Shown here in pieces: positions 53,883 through 63,817 of a stretch of 64,000 bases of DNA. Both the position numbers and the translations under genes were made by a program. The stretch's first letter is position 1. Every line of letters starts with the position of its first letter. The notes under the pieces are model-generated. The model was not told the origin of the DNA and did no database searches. It worked only from the letters and a program-made list of their open reading frames with translations. Location of the stretch: contig JAVGWX010000013.1 in NCBI GenBank assembly GCA_036924085.1, positions 43,927,675 through 43,991,674 of the forward strand, in the 5' to 3' direction. The DNA is from Ariolimax columbianus (taxonomy: Eukaryota > Mollusca > Gastropoda > Stylommatophora > Arionidae).

Positions 53883-56603
53883 CTCAAGCAAACAGCATTA
53901 GAAAGCTGAAAATACAAAACGGAAAGCCTAAACCTGGACAAAGACGGGAACAAGCTATGGAAGCTAGTCAGAGCCATGAACGACGAAACCCCGTCAAACA
54001 AATAAATTACCATCAAGCAGGGCGAAAACTTGCTCACAGGTAAGAAAGCCGCAAACGCTTTTGTCGATCACTATGCCAGAGCAAACCACATCGAGGTCCC
54101 TGCATATAAGCATACAGACATTAGCGAAGAGCTAAAGGGGCACGACAACATCAATACGGCACCTGAAGAGCACATGATGGCTAAATTAACAATGAGCGAA
54201 ATGGAAGAGGCTATGAGAACATTAAAGAAAAGGAAATCTCCCGGAAAAGACGGGATAACAAACGAAATGCTGATGGGGCTGGGCCAAACAGCGAAGAGGA
54301 AACTGCTATCGGTCCTGAACCAAAGCTGGAAAAGGGGAATTGTACCCCAGGAATGGAAAGACGCAATACTGGTACCAGTACGAAAAACAGGAAAGGACAA
54401 AACAGATCCAAATGGATACCGGCCCATCAGCCTACTGAGCTGTGTCGGCAAGCTGATGGAACGTATGATAAACACCAGACTGATGTGGCATCTGGAAGAA
54501 AAACGAATACTAATTCCACAGCAAGCCGGCTTTAGACAGCACAGATCCACTGAGGACCAGGTCATCCTCATAGCCCAGGAAATAGAAGATGCCTACCAGG
54601 CACAGAAACACACAGTAGCTGTTTGGGTCGATCTGGAAAAGGCATTTGACAAAAGTCTGGAAAGACGGACTTAGAGTCAAGCTAAGAAGAAGTGATGTTT
54701 GTGGGAAAATGTACAAGTGGATCAACCACTACCTCAAACAAAGAACGGCCAGAGTCCAAGTACAAGGGCAGATCAGCAAAAAGGTGACACTCGAGCAGGG
54801 AGTACCCCAAGGGGGAGTACTGTCACCCACACTCTTCCTGGTATATATAAACGACATTACAGAGAATATACCAAGGAGAGTCCATAGCTCAATGTTTGCA
54901 GACGATCTGGCTATGTGGACCTCTGAAAAGAATCTCACCATAGCAAGAAATCTGATGCAGCAGGCCCTAACATCGCTGGAAGAGTGGGCAAACTCATGGC
55001 TGGTCCAAATAAACGAGGAGAAAACCACATGCACAATATTCTCGCTTTCAATAAAACCCCAAAATACAAAATTAAGTCTAAATGGTAAATTCCTGCAGCC
55101 AAACGACTACCCAACCTACCTGAGAGTCACATTTGATCGGCGCATGACATGGAAAAGTCAGATCGAGAGAAACCGAATGAGAGCCAGAGAAAGAATGACA
55201 ATCATGAGGAAACTTGATGGCACAAGCTGGGGAGCAGACGAAGGCATACTAAAGACACTGTACACTGGAAGAGTGAGACCAGTTCTCGAGTATGGCATTG
55301 CGGCATGGACAACAGCAGCAAAGGCGAACTTCGATAAAGTTAGCAAACTTCAAAACCAAGCCATGAGAGTTTTAACAGGAGGCATGAAGTCAACGCCAAT
55401 TGTAGAACTTGAAAAGATTACAAAACTGCAATCCATGACCGATAGAAGAGACTGCAGAGCCCAGCTGCAGTCACAGAAACTCCGAAGACTGACTGACCAT
55501 CCAATGCACCAGAGACTAAACAATTTGGGAAATGGGAAACTAAAGCGGAGAAACTTTGCAGAAATAGCCAAAACAAAGATGCACGAAGATCCCATAAACG
55601 CACTAACAACACCAAAACCCATCACTACTGTACGAAAACCTACCTGGAGGCAGGATATACTTCCAGAGGTGGTAGAAAATATACCAAGTATTGGAAACAA
55701 AAACTGCCAGACTGAAAAAGAAAGAAGAGATACTACCCTAAGCTTCAAATCGAAAAGCTACCCAAGCATGGACTGGACCCATGCATACACCGACGGTTCT
55801 GTAACAAACACTACACAGAACGGAGGGGCAGGAGCATTCCTGAACCTACCAAATGGCAGACAAATAACACTGTCATTCGCTACTGGTAAGTACACAAGCA
55901 ATTTCAGAGCGGAGGCAGAGGTACTGAGGGCGGCAGTGGAAGAAATGGTGACACACAATGAAAATGAAAGCCATATAGTCCTGCTTACAGATGCTCTCGC
56001 CGTAGTCACAGCGCTAAAAAGCCAGAAAAATACTGAGCTTAATGACTTAAGAGCAGCACTCTGCAAACTGTGCCAGCAGTCCGACCCAAAAAGGGTAGTG
56101 GTACAGTGGGTCCCATCACACTGCAACATCCAAGGCAACGAAGAGGCAGACAGACTGGCAAAAGAAGGTGCAAGACTACCACAAACAGATACTAGTATGA
56201 CGTACGAAGAGTCAAAACGGCTTATCAAAGCCAGATACATGACCAAATGGGAAACCGAACATTCTGGTTACACCAAAAACGATGCCTATTACCAGTTGAA
56301 CCGAAGAGAGCAGGTCGTTGTCTTCAGACTTCGCACTGGCCACAATAGACTGAGGTACCACCTATTCAACAAATTGAAGATAGGTGGTACCGACGAATGT
56401 CCGTGCGGTACTGGTAAAATGACCGCTGAACATCTGCTGCAGAACTGCCCGACATACGAGGATCAGAGAGAGCAGATGTGGCCATCACCAGTGGAACTGC
56501 AAGAAAAGCTCTATGGCAGTGGCGACAGCCTCAGGATGACCGCCGCTTTTTTCGAAAAAATAATGGTTACTGTCTGACTGCGTACGAAGAAGAAAGAAGA
56601 AAC
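53883..56603 (+). mobile_element. 5'-truncated second copy of the intact LINE
   Basis: Begins at CTCAAGCAAACAGCA, equivalent to the middle of the ORF of 20222-24130 (before the RT). It continues to the same 3' end, GTTACTGTCTGACTGCGTAC then GAA repeats. It abuts the RTE-type LINE on the opposite strand. Confidence 0.9.
53900..56577 (+). pseudogene. LINE RT-RNase H ORF with stop and frameshift
   Basis: Very similar to residues about 430-1302 of the intact LINE. RT motifs are retained: YRPISLLSCVGKLMERMI, GVPQGGVLSPTLFLVYIND, MFADDLAMW. So are RNase H (HAYTDGSVT, RAEAEVLRAA, LLTDALAVV, CNIQGNEEADRLAKEG) and the C-terminal CPCGTGKMTAEHLLQNCP knuckle. Lesions: a glutamine codon is TAA at 54003-54005, and one extra A near 54650 (CAAAAGTCTGG versus CAAAGTCTGG) shifts the frame between DLEKAFDK and VWKDGL. 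From 54653 to 56577 the frame is open. The endonuclease was never copied. Confidence 0.92.
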
Positions 56604-56605
56604 TT

Positions 56606-56950
56606 TCCTGCGGTGACATTGACAATGTGATATCCAGTTCAGAATCAATGGTAGATAGAACAAACTGATGGTTTGTGAGTTTTCTTTCTACATATGCCGT
56701 TAAGCGTCGTGGGGAGCTTAAGTCACCTGTCCTGCGCCAAGTGCGTTGAGTCGGTCAATGTGAGCCCGTCATCTATTCACCTTCATCACGGATGTCGCCT
56801 GCCCTGTAGCCAGATCTACCAGCGTTGTAAGCCACTAGTGGAAGTTGATGAGGGTACATCCTCATGAGATGGTGATGAAAAACACATCTTTCTTCACTGT
56901 ATGAAATGAATTCACAAAATAAATTACTGACTCACCCTAACAAACAAAAT
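56606..56950. other. no recognisable feature
   Basis: Downstream flank of the host exon. No AATAAA on the - strand close after the stop codon was seen. A GTGAGT donor-like site lies just past the stop (about 56930). Confidence 0.4.
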
Positions 56951-56952
56951 AT

Positions 56953-59670
56953 TTAGTTAAATGGGGAAATTAGAACTCGACCGACAGCTCCACTTGGCGC
57001 TGTAGAAGTTATAGTGTCATCAACAGAAACATTCTCGCTTCGACAAATAGGCAATGGGTCCGACAGATCGATAGGCTCTGCAGCTGTAGATTTCTGTGTG
57101 TTAAGGCAAGTTGCTTCAATATTCAGCAGCGGATTTTTTAAAGTCCAAGTATTGCTAATTGTTGGTGTTATTATTGATGTTGTTTTAGTCATGCATGAGT
57201 TATCTTCCTGTTCTTTCTGAGAGACAGAATGTGTAATATTACTGATTACAGTTGGTGGAACTAAAGTTTGACATCTGAACGTATCCCATGTCCGTTTGAC
57301 ACAAAGTACTGGCGTACTAGTCTCCATAGGTGATTCTGTGAAAGGGCTACTGAACAAAGGGATGTGAGGAGAAGGATTTTGAGGCGAATTTGGGTTAGAA
57401 GACGAAAACGGCGAAGTTAGAGTGATGCTACGCCTCTGATAAGATCTCACGTGATTCCTTAAAGAACCAGATTGCTCGAAAGATGAAGGCGAGGGCAACA
57501 TTAGAGGAAACGTGAAGGGACTGATGGTAGAACGATGTTCAAGTTGATGTACACTTTCAACTGATGGCCTGGGATAACGCAAATTCTTTTCGGATTGACT
57601 TGGAGCAGATGTGACTGTACTAGACTCGTGACTGCAAAGGTGTGTCGAACTGGTATAACTTGAATCCATGAATTCATCAATGGCACATTGTTGCTGCTCT
57701 TTTTGGTAAGGATCTTTCTGGCACAGGTGAGGTCTATTTAGTGCCATCTTCATTGTTGTGTCTTCCATTTGAACATTTCTGGGGACATAGGTACGAACCT
57801 GATTTGTTTCTTGTGTACGATTAGAGGCATCGACGTCATTCTCTGAAATGTTCGTGGTTAATCTCGAGAGATGTATATTGTTAATGATTTCTCCCTCAGG
57901 CGGTTTTAATACAGAATGTAAAGAAGAGTCATTATTTTGTCTCATATTTGTAGGAATAATATCGTACTCTTCAGAAAATATTGTCTCATACCTTAGCGCT
58001 CCAAAGGGATAAGGGGTAGACCGACCAATAAATCGTTGTCGAAGTTGGTTCATGTTGTCTGGTGTATCAAGGATAGCAGTTCCAGATTTAGCTTCTGAGC
58101 TGTCCCATTTTCCTTTGAGTTTCACTACCGGCTTGTGTGTTGGCCAGTTTTCGTTGAACATGGGATGTGAATTTATTGAGTGTTGTTCTTCTGTAATATT
58201 CTGAGGCGCTGTGATGTCAGAAGTATATGTATTCAATAAACGGCAAAATTTATCTGAAGTGTCTTCTAGAGTCGCATTTGACGATAAAGCTCTCATGTTA
58301 TCATTCTGATATATTCTATGGTTTTTCCTTTGTCCACTGTGCATTTCGTAGTCGCTTCTGGTCGAATTTCCCTGCTCATTTTCTTCATGGTAGTCAGCCA
58401 TGCATGGTAATCGTAAGAAGTCACTACCTCTTTCTTCTATTTTATGAAGGTCGTGTTCCCAGAGAGATGACCTGTCATTGCAAGTTTTATCGTTTCTGGG
58501 CTGGTTTCCATATTGTTTCTGTCCATCCTTCGAAAGAGCCGTGTTTGTACTGTTGGCATTCAGTCCTTCGACATATCCGGAAATCGAAATGTTTTTATTA
58601 CGGACGTCACTCTCTGGTACTTTACTAATTTCTTTATGTCTTTTGGACCTTTGGTTTACTTGTTTTTGAGAAACTTTCTCAGTTATCGCACGGTCATTTT
58701 GTTTCAGTTCACTGTTATCGGTATTATTATTATTATTAGGATATCTCGAACATTTATCAACAGAAGTTTCCTCTTCAGCCTCCTCCTCTTCTTCTTCTTC
58801 CTCTTCTTCCTCTTCTTCTTCCTCTTCTTCTTCCTCTTCCTTTTCTTCCTCCTCTTCTTCGTCGTCATCGTCTTCTTCACTGCTGCTGTCTGTATTTAAT
58901 AATGAGTATTTGTATTTGTCTGCAGAAGTCTTATATTGTGTTTTCTGTTTACTTCCACTCCCTAAGCGGGAATACAGTTTACCATCGAACCGTCGATAAC
59001 AGCTTGACGGTTTTGAATATTGAGAATGAACGCAGGCTCTATTACTATCTTCTTTAAAGCTCGCTGCATTTCTCTTCAGCAGCTTTGTGGTTTTTGCAGC
59101 TCCAAACCCTATATCACAGCTTTCTCGTGAGGCGTTGTGATTTGATGAAACACGATGTACCCTTGTGTTCTCGTAGTTCTGACACTCCACCTGATGTAAG
59201 CTGTTCACATAACCCCTGTCTTGGTCAGGAGAACTCCCGGTTACATTATTGTCGTAGTAAAAATCACCAAAGTCATCTTTAACTTTCTCGCCACTCTCCG
59301 ATGCAAAGTTTGCATTGTGGTAAGTCCACTGCTGTCTCATTTCCCTGTTGTGTTTGTTCGTATCACCATAATCATTGACATGGCTAGCATTATTGTCGGG
59401 AGAGTTGTTCGTTTTTTGAAGAGGTAGAAAATTGAGAGGTCGCCACTTCTGATTGTCCTCACTATCATCATCTCCACCAACGTCATCGATTACAGTAGTA
59501 TCGTCACTGAAGCTTTTATTAAAGTTGGCATTGGTATCGCTATCATTACTTTCGGTTTCTGAAGTAATGTCACCTGTCTCATTCCCAGATTCGCTGTCAG
59601 TATCGTCGTTCATTTTGTCAGTTTTCTTGCCTGAAGAATCACTATCATCTTCTGCCAGTTTTTTTGCCAA
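56953..59670 (-). CDS. large exon of an unidentified acidic nuclear-type protein (905 codons)
   Basis: An uninterrupted 905-codon frame with ordinary, non-transposon composition, rich in Ser, Asn, Asp, Glu and Thr and probably disordered. The N-terminal 70 residues are highly acidic. Residues about 264-302 form a D/E run (one K), encoded by a CTT/CTC microsatellite. The C-terminal third is Ser/Pro-rich with many SP sites (TSPF, NSPQNPSPH, FTESPM). PIDLS at 866-870 fits the PxDLS motif used by transcriptional corepressors to bind CtBP. No folded domain or signal peptide was recognised. The first codon of the frame is TTG, not ATG. Either an exon begins after the AG at 59679-59680 (TATAATCGTCAG|AC) with a stop codon just upstream, or translation starts at Met20 (59611-59613). 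The stop is at 56953-56955. Other exons would lie outside the window. A regulatory role is inferred only. Confidence 0.75.
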   Translation of the reverse strand: MAKKLAEDDSDSSGKKTDKMNDDTDSESGNETGDITSETESNDSDTNANFNKSFSDDTTVIDDVGGDDDSEDNQKWRPLNFLPLQKTNNSPDNNASHVNDYGDTNKHNREMRQQWTYHNANFASESGEKVKDDFGDFYYDNNVTGSSPDQDRGYVNSLHQVECQNYENTRVHRVSSNHNASRESCDIGFGAAKTTKLLKRNAASFKEDSNRACVHSQYSKPSSCYRRFDGKLYSRLGSGSKQKTQYKTSADKYKYSLLNTDSSSEEDDDDEEEEEEKEEEEEEEEEEEEEEEEEEEEAEEETSVDKCSRYPNNNNNTDNSELKQNDRAITEKVSQKQVNQRSKRHKEISKVPESDVRNKNISISGYVEGLNANSTNTALSKDGQKQYGNQPRNDKTCNDRSSLWEHDLHKIEERGSDFLRLPCMADYHEENEQGNSTRSDYEMHSGQRKNHRIYQNDNMRALSSNATLEDTSDKFCRLLNTYTSDITAPQNITEEQHSINSHPMFNENWPTHKPVVKLKGKWDSSEAKSGTAILDTPDNMNQLRQRFIGRSTPYPFGALRYETIFSEEYDIIPTNMRQNNDSSLHSVLKPPEGEIINNIHLSRLTTNISENDVDASNRTQETNQVRTYVPRNVQMEDTTMKMALNRPHLCQKDPYQKEQQQCAIDEFMDSSYTSSTHLCSHESSTVTSAPSQSEKNLRYPRPSVESVHQLEHRSTISPFTFPLMLPSPSSFEQSGSLRNHVRSYQRRSITLTSPFSSSNPNSPQNPSPHIPLFSSPFTESPMETSTPVLCVKRTWDTFRCQTLVPPTVISNITHSVSQKEQEDNSCMTKTTSIITPTISNTWTLKNPLLNIEATCLNTQKSTAAEPIDLSDPLPICRSENVSVDDTITSTAPSGAVGRVLISPFN
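58790..58875. repeat. coding trinucleotide tract (poly-Asp/Glu)
   Basis: CTT/CTC repeats on + encode the acidic run of the 905-codon protein; likely length-variable. Confidence 0.85.
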
Positions 59671-59798
59671 GTCTGGGTCTGACGATTATATAAAGAACAA
59701 TTACAGTGTGGGGAAATATAATGTACACGTATTATAATATAAATGTCATACAGCAACATGAAAAACAATGTATTATACGCCAAATGGATAACTGAATC

Positions 59799-60465
59799 AC
59801 GCCTCTAAGCCAGAATCCCGCCCTAAATCTCAGCACCGCTGTGATGGGAGGCCACGATATGGTTGGGACCTGGGGCTCATGTCTCAGCCCGGCCCGGTCG
59901 AACCGCAGAAATGCACCTGGCCAAATGCACTCCTGCCTCGCTCTTTACCTCTGTCTGCTATCAGCCATCCCAAATGGACGCATAAGAGATGCAGTCCAGC
60001 GGACATTGCACCTTTGCCCTATTGTGACAACGTCCCAGGTGGCGGGGAATGCTAGGCGTGCCATCACTGCAGATGAGTCGAGAAAATAAAGGGAGAAAAG
60101 AGATACCTCACTCACATGCATATGCTACGTCTCTGGCAGGACGTGACGATCCTGAGACACAGTCACACTGGACTGCCTCTCTTCCGGGATAGTACAAACT
60201 AGTACATAGTCCATCATATCATTGCCAAACCCTATAGACACGAGTGGGGAAGACTCGTTAGTCCTGCAAGACAACTTCCCTAAGAGAGACAACTCTGACC
60301 GAAAACAACTGATGCCTTGCAGATAGGCTGGGGACAGCCAAAGGCTAAGGAGGGCATCCCTACAGAAACGCCTGTTGAAATCGGATGCACTGAGCCACAG
60401 GCTTAACAAAATAAAACAGTGCAACGTAAATATCGCTGTAAACAGCGAACGAAGATGAAGAAGAA
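59799..60465 (+). mobile_element. 667-bp retroelement with a 28S rRNA 5' end
   Basis: Bounded by the perfect 13-bp duplication GGATAACTGAATC (59786-59798 and 60466-60478), so its ends are exact. It starts ACGCCTCTAAGCCAGAATCCC, the 28S 3'-terminal region. It continues with sequence shared with 24790-24930, then from about 59920 to 60432 with the 5' UTR of the intact LINE (CAGGTGGCGGGGAATGCTAG, GGACGTGACGATCCTG). It ends CGAACGAAGATGAAGAAGAA. No coding capacity remains. It is either a 28S-headed SINE or an internally deleted LINE copy with a 28S 5' end. Confidence 0.88.
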
Positions 60466-60484
60466 GGATAACTGAATCCTCATT

Positions 60485-60670
60485 CACAGGTTGATCAGTC
60501 CTGAGACTGGTTGTAAGGTTGTCTAAGCATGCCTCTCCTTTTGACGCTATCCGCTGGTTGATCAGTCCTGAGACTGGTTGTTAGGTTGTCTGAGCATATG
60601 TCTCCACGTAACCCTTTCCTCTAGTTGATCAGTCCTCAGACTGGTTGTAAGGATGTCTCAGTATGTCTCT
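60485..60670. repeat. about 65-bp tandem triplication
   Basis: Three units headed GTTGATCAGTCCTGAGACTG followed by GTTGTAAGGTTGTCTAAGCA-type sequence, within the 3' region of the - strand LINE fossil. Confidence 0.85.
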
Positions 60671-60906
60671 CCATCTGACTATCCTATGCAGATCTCTTCA
60701 TTTCAGCATGTTCTTCCCCCTTCATATCTGAGATGTAAAGGTGAATATGTGTCTCCTTGTTCGTCTCTTCCCTTGAATCTTGCCGTCTAGTATCTTCTGT
60801 AGAAGGCTTTCGTGTCTCACATTGTGACATAGGCCAACTTAACCGACGTTTCTGTATTGAATGCAATAATTGTTTTTGCACGTCAACTTCAGCGAGGACA
60901 TTGTTA

Positions 60907-61482
60907 TTATATCTTCTCACTCACTATCTTCTCACTCACTATCTTCTCACTCACTATCTTCTCACTCACTATCTTCTCACTCACTATCTTCTCACTCACT
61001 ATCTTCTCACTCACTATCTTCTCACTCACTATCTTCTCACTCACTATCTTCTCACTCCCTATCTTCTCACTCACTATCTTCTCACTCACTATCTTCACAC
61101 TCACTATCTTCTCACTCACTATCTTCTCACTCACTATCTTCTCACTCACTATCTTCTCACTCACTATCTTCTCACTCACTATCTTCTCACTCCCTATCTT
61201 CTCACTCACTATCTTCTCACTCACTATCTTCACACTCACTATCTTCTCACTCACTATCTTCTCACTCACTATCTTCTCACTCACTATCTTCTCACTCACT
61301 ATCTTCTCACTCACTATCTTCTCACTCACTATCTTCTCACTCCCTATCTTCTCACTCACTATCTTCTCACTCACTATCTTCTCACTCACTATCTTCTCAC
61401 TCACTATCTTCTCACTCACTATCTTCTCACTCACTATCTTCTCACTCACTATCTTCTCACTCACTATCTTCTCACTCACTGT
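60907..61482. repeat. 15-bp satellite (ATCTTCTCACTCACT)n, about 38 copies
   Basis: Nearly perfect. Variant units with CTCCCT end at 61060, 61195 and 61345, and CACAC variants lie at 61096 and 61231. The repeated 135-bp spacing indicates nine-unit segmental duplication. As 15 is a multiple of three, every frame is open on +, and SEKIV repeats on -. Confidence 0.97.
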
Positions 61483-61705
61483 ATTATGTCCAACTCCCTC
61501 TTTCCATTCTACAGTAGCACCACATTTCAAATGATTACAACCCTTTTCCATCCTTCTTTGCTAGTCCATGTTGTAGCCTCATACAGTACAATGTCCTATA
61601 TATGAGTGGCGATTATTCTTTTCCTCAGTTCTATCCTGATTTTCTTTGAGGTTAAGAACTTATGTTTTTCTTTGAAGCCCTATTTTGATATAGGAGTCTT
61701 TGACT

Positions 61706-62400
61706 TAATTTATATCTCATTTCGGGCATCTCTGATGGTTTTGCTCCAAATATGTAAACTTATGTATTTGTTATTACTTATTTGGGGAAAGGAAATTTGT
61801 TTGATGTGCTAAATGGGTTTGTCGTAAACGGCAAGTTATGGATGACAGTGGATCTTGATTTCTTAACGATCTAGATGACCCGTTCCACTGCGCTGCTGCG
61901 GGTCCTAACTCCGTTTCGAACGGACCCTGTCTTGGGTCACGGAAGTCCACTGGGTGGTAAGCATTTCACCTTGTACGTCTCGGATGTTGTTGTGTACAGC
62001 AATGGAGACTGACAGGCGTATTGGAGGTCCACCTCGCGGTTTCTTTTTGCCTCAGTGGTACCATATTGCTGTCACCGTTCTCTATCGTTTCGTCTTAACA
62101 TGGGACCTTCCCATCTATGCTCTGCCGTGTCTGTATAGAATACCGCATCATTTTCCAAGAACAATCGACGCACGTTAGAATTGTTGAGATTTTGCATGCG
62201 TTGGTTAGGGAGCCTCATTCCGACCAAGCGTCTTCGAAGAGAGGTCTGGGTTCCTTTCAAAATATTCTCCAATTATTCTGGGAGTGTCCATTTCTCTGCA
62301 CAAAAGCACATTGCAGGGACCACAGTGGAGCGGAAGAGAGAGAGGCACGTAGGTTCTGATCTTGTATGATACTGTGTGGGAAAGTAATACCATAATGAGT
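61706..62400. other. unassigned, possibly old LINE sequence
   Basis: 62250-62330 (+) has LFWECPFLC, faintly like the CP motif of LINE C-termini. No firm assignment. Confidence 0.35.
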
Positions 62401-62403
62401 ACA

Positions 62404-62580
62404 TTTGTATGTATGTATGTATGTATGCATGTATGTATGTATGTATGTATGTATGTATGTATGTATGTATGTATGTATGTATGTATGTATGTATGTATGC
62501 ATGCATGCAAGTATGTATGTATGTATGTATTTATGTATGTATGTATGTATGTATGTATGTATGTATGTTTGTGTGTATGT
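62404..62580. repeat. (GTAT)n microsatellite
   Basis: ATGTATGT run with a few GCAT variants. Confidence 0.97.
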
Positions 62581-63131
62581 ATGTGTGTTTGTATGTGTAT
62601 GTGTATGTGTGTACGTGCGCGTGTGTGACAGTGTGCGTATGTGACAGTGTGCGTGTGTGACAGTGTGCGTGTGTGACAGTGTGCGTGTGTGTGACAGTGT
62701 GCGTGTGTGTGACAGTGTGCGTGTGTGTGACAGTGTGCGTGTGTGTGACAGTGTGCGTGTGTGTGACAGTGTGCGTGTGTGTGTGACCGTGTGCGTGTGT
62801 GTGTGACATTGTGCGTGTGTGTGTGACAGTGTGCGTGTGTGTGTGACAGTGTGCGTGTGTGTGTGACAGTGTGCGTGTGTGTGTGACAGTGTGCGTGTGT
62901 GTGTGACAGTGTGCGTGTGTGTGTGACAGTGTGCGTGTGTGTGTGACAGTGTGCGTGTGTGTGTGACAGTGTGCGTGTGTGTGTGACTGTGTGCGTGTGT
63001 GTGACAGTGTGCGCGTGTGTGTGACAGTGTGCGCGTGTGTGTGTGTGCGCGTGTGTGTGTGTGCGCGCGTGTGTGTGTGTGCGCGTGCGCGTGCGCGCGC
63101 GCGTACGTGCGTGTGTGCGTGCGTGCGTGCG

Positions 63132-63171
<40 letters not shown>

Positions 63172-63172
63172 T
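62581..63172. repeat. GT-rich 18-20-bp minisatellite and (GT/GC)n tract
   Basis: GTGTGTGTGACAGTGTGC repeated about twenty times (62630-63030), then GT/GC dinucleotides up to the mariner terminus. Confidence 0.95.
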
Positions 63173-63173
63173 A

Positions 63174-63815
63174 CGAGGGGCATTCAAATAAAACCGCAAC
63201 GTTTTATTCAAGTTCTACGTAAATGGGTTATCACGTGCTAAAACTACTATTTTTATTTAAGGACACTTGTGTCCTATTACCATGGGCTAGTCACGTAACA
63301 GATAAATAAAATGGCGGAAAACACTCTTAGTGCTTGCATGGATGGAACAGAGGGTTGTGGTAAAGTTTCTTGTGAAAGAAGACGTGAATCCTATGATAAT
63401 TTACAGAAGACTACAATCACAAAACGGAGATGAGACACCCAGTGGTAGTAAGACATTTGCATGGTGTAAACGTTGTAGAGAAGGCCGTACATCCGTCAGT
63501 GATTTTTCCGGCAGTGATAGCGAGGGTCTTCTGGGACACACTTGGCATCATTCATGTTGATTTTCTATCCCGTAGTGTCACTACCAACAGTGAACGCATT
63601 TTGAGTGATGTGATTAACTGTCTGCAGAAAAAAACCTGGTTTTATCACAAGGGGCGTCATTCTCCTGCAAGATAACACTCAACACCATACGGCTCATTGC
63701 ACTATGTGCCATCTGCAGCAAACCGACTGGGAGGTATTGCCACATCCACTATACAGTCCAGACCTCGCTCTAAGCGATTTTCACCTGTTTAGACCCCTAA
63801 CAGAATTCCTGCACT
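63174..63815 (+). mobile_element. mariner-like (DD34D) transposon relic
   Basis: The 5' terminus CGAGGGGCATTCAAATAAAA follows a TA. The HTH region reads EQRVVVKFLVKEDVNPMIIY and WCKRCREGRTS. The catalytic domain shows VFWDTLGIIHVDFL, LLQDNTQHHTAH and HPLYSPDLALSDFHLF, with exactly 34 residues between the second and third catalytic Asp, diagnostic of mariner. The segment between HTH and catalytic core is largely deleted, frames shift, and the 3' terminus is missing where a LINE begins. Confidence 0.85.
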
Positions 63816-63817
63816 GA

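Larger units (their letters stand above)
60485..61705 (-). mobile_element. RTE-like LINE C-terminal fossil split by a satellite
   Basis: The 5' part, 61490-61705, reads ELRKRIIATHI.DIVLYEAT and TWTSKEGWKRV (RT thumb). The 3' part, 60680-60905, reads NNNVLAEVDVQKQLLHSIQK then RRLSW and GKIQGKRRTRR-like sequence. In RTE proteins these segments are a few dozen residues apart; here a 15-bp array of 570 bp lies between them. Confidence 0.7.

Noticed and set aside
62257..63211. His/Thr-rich ORFs and Cys/Val-rich ORFs
   Set aside because: Products of GTAT, GT and GTGTGACAGTGTGC repeats.
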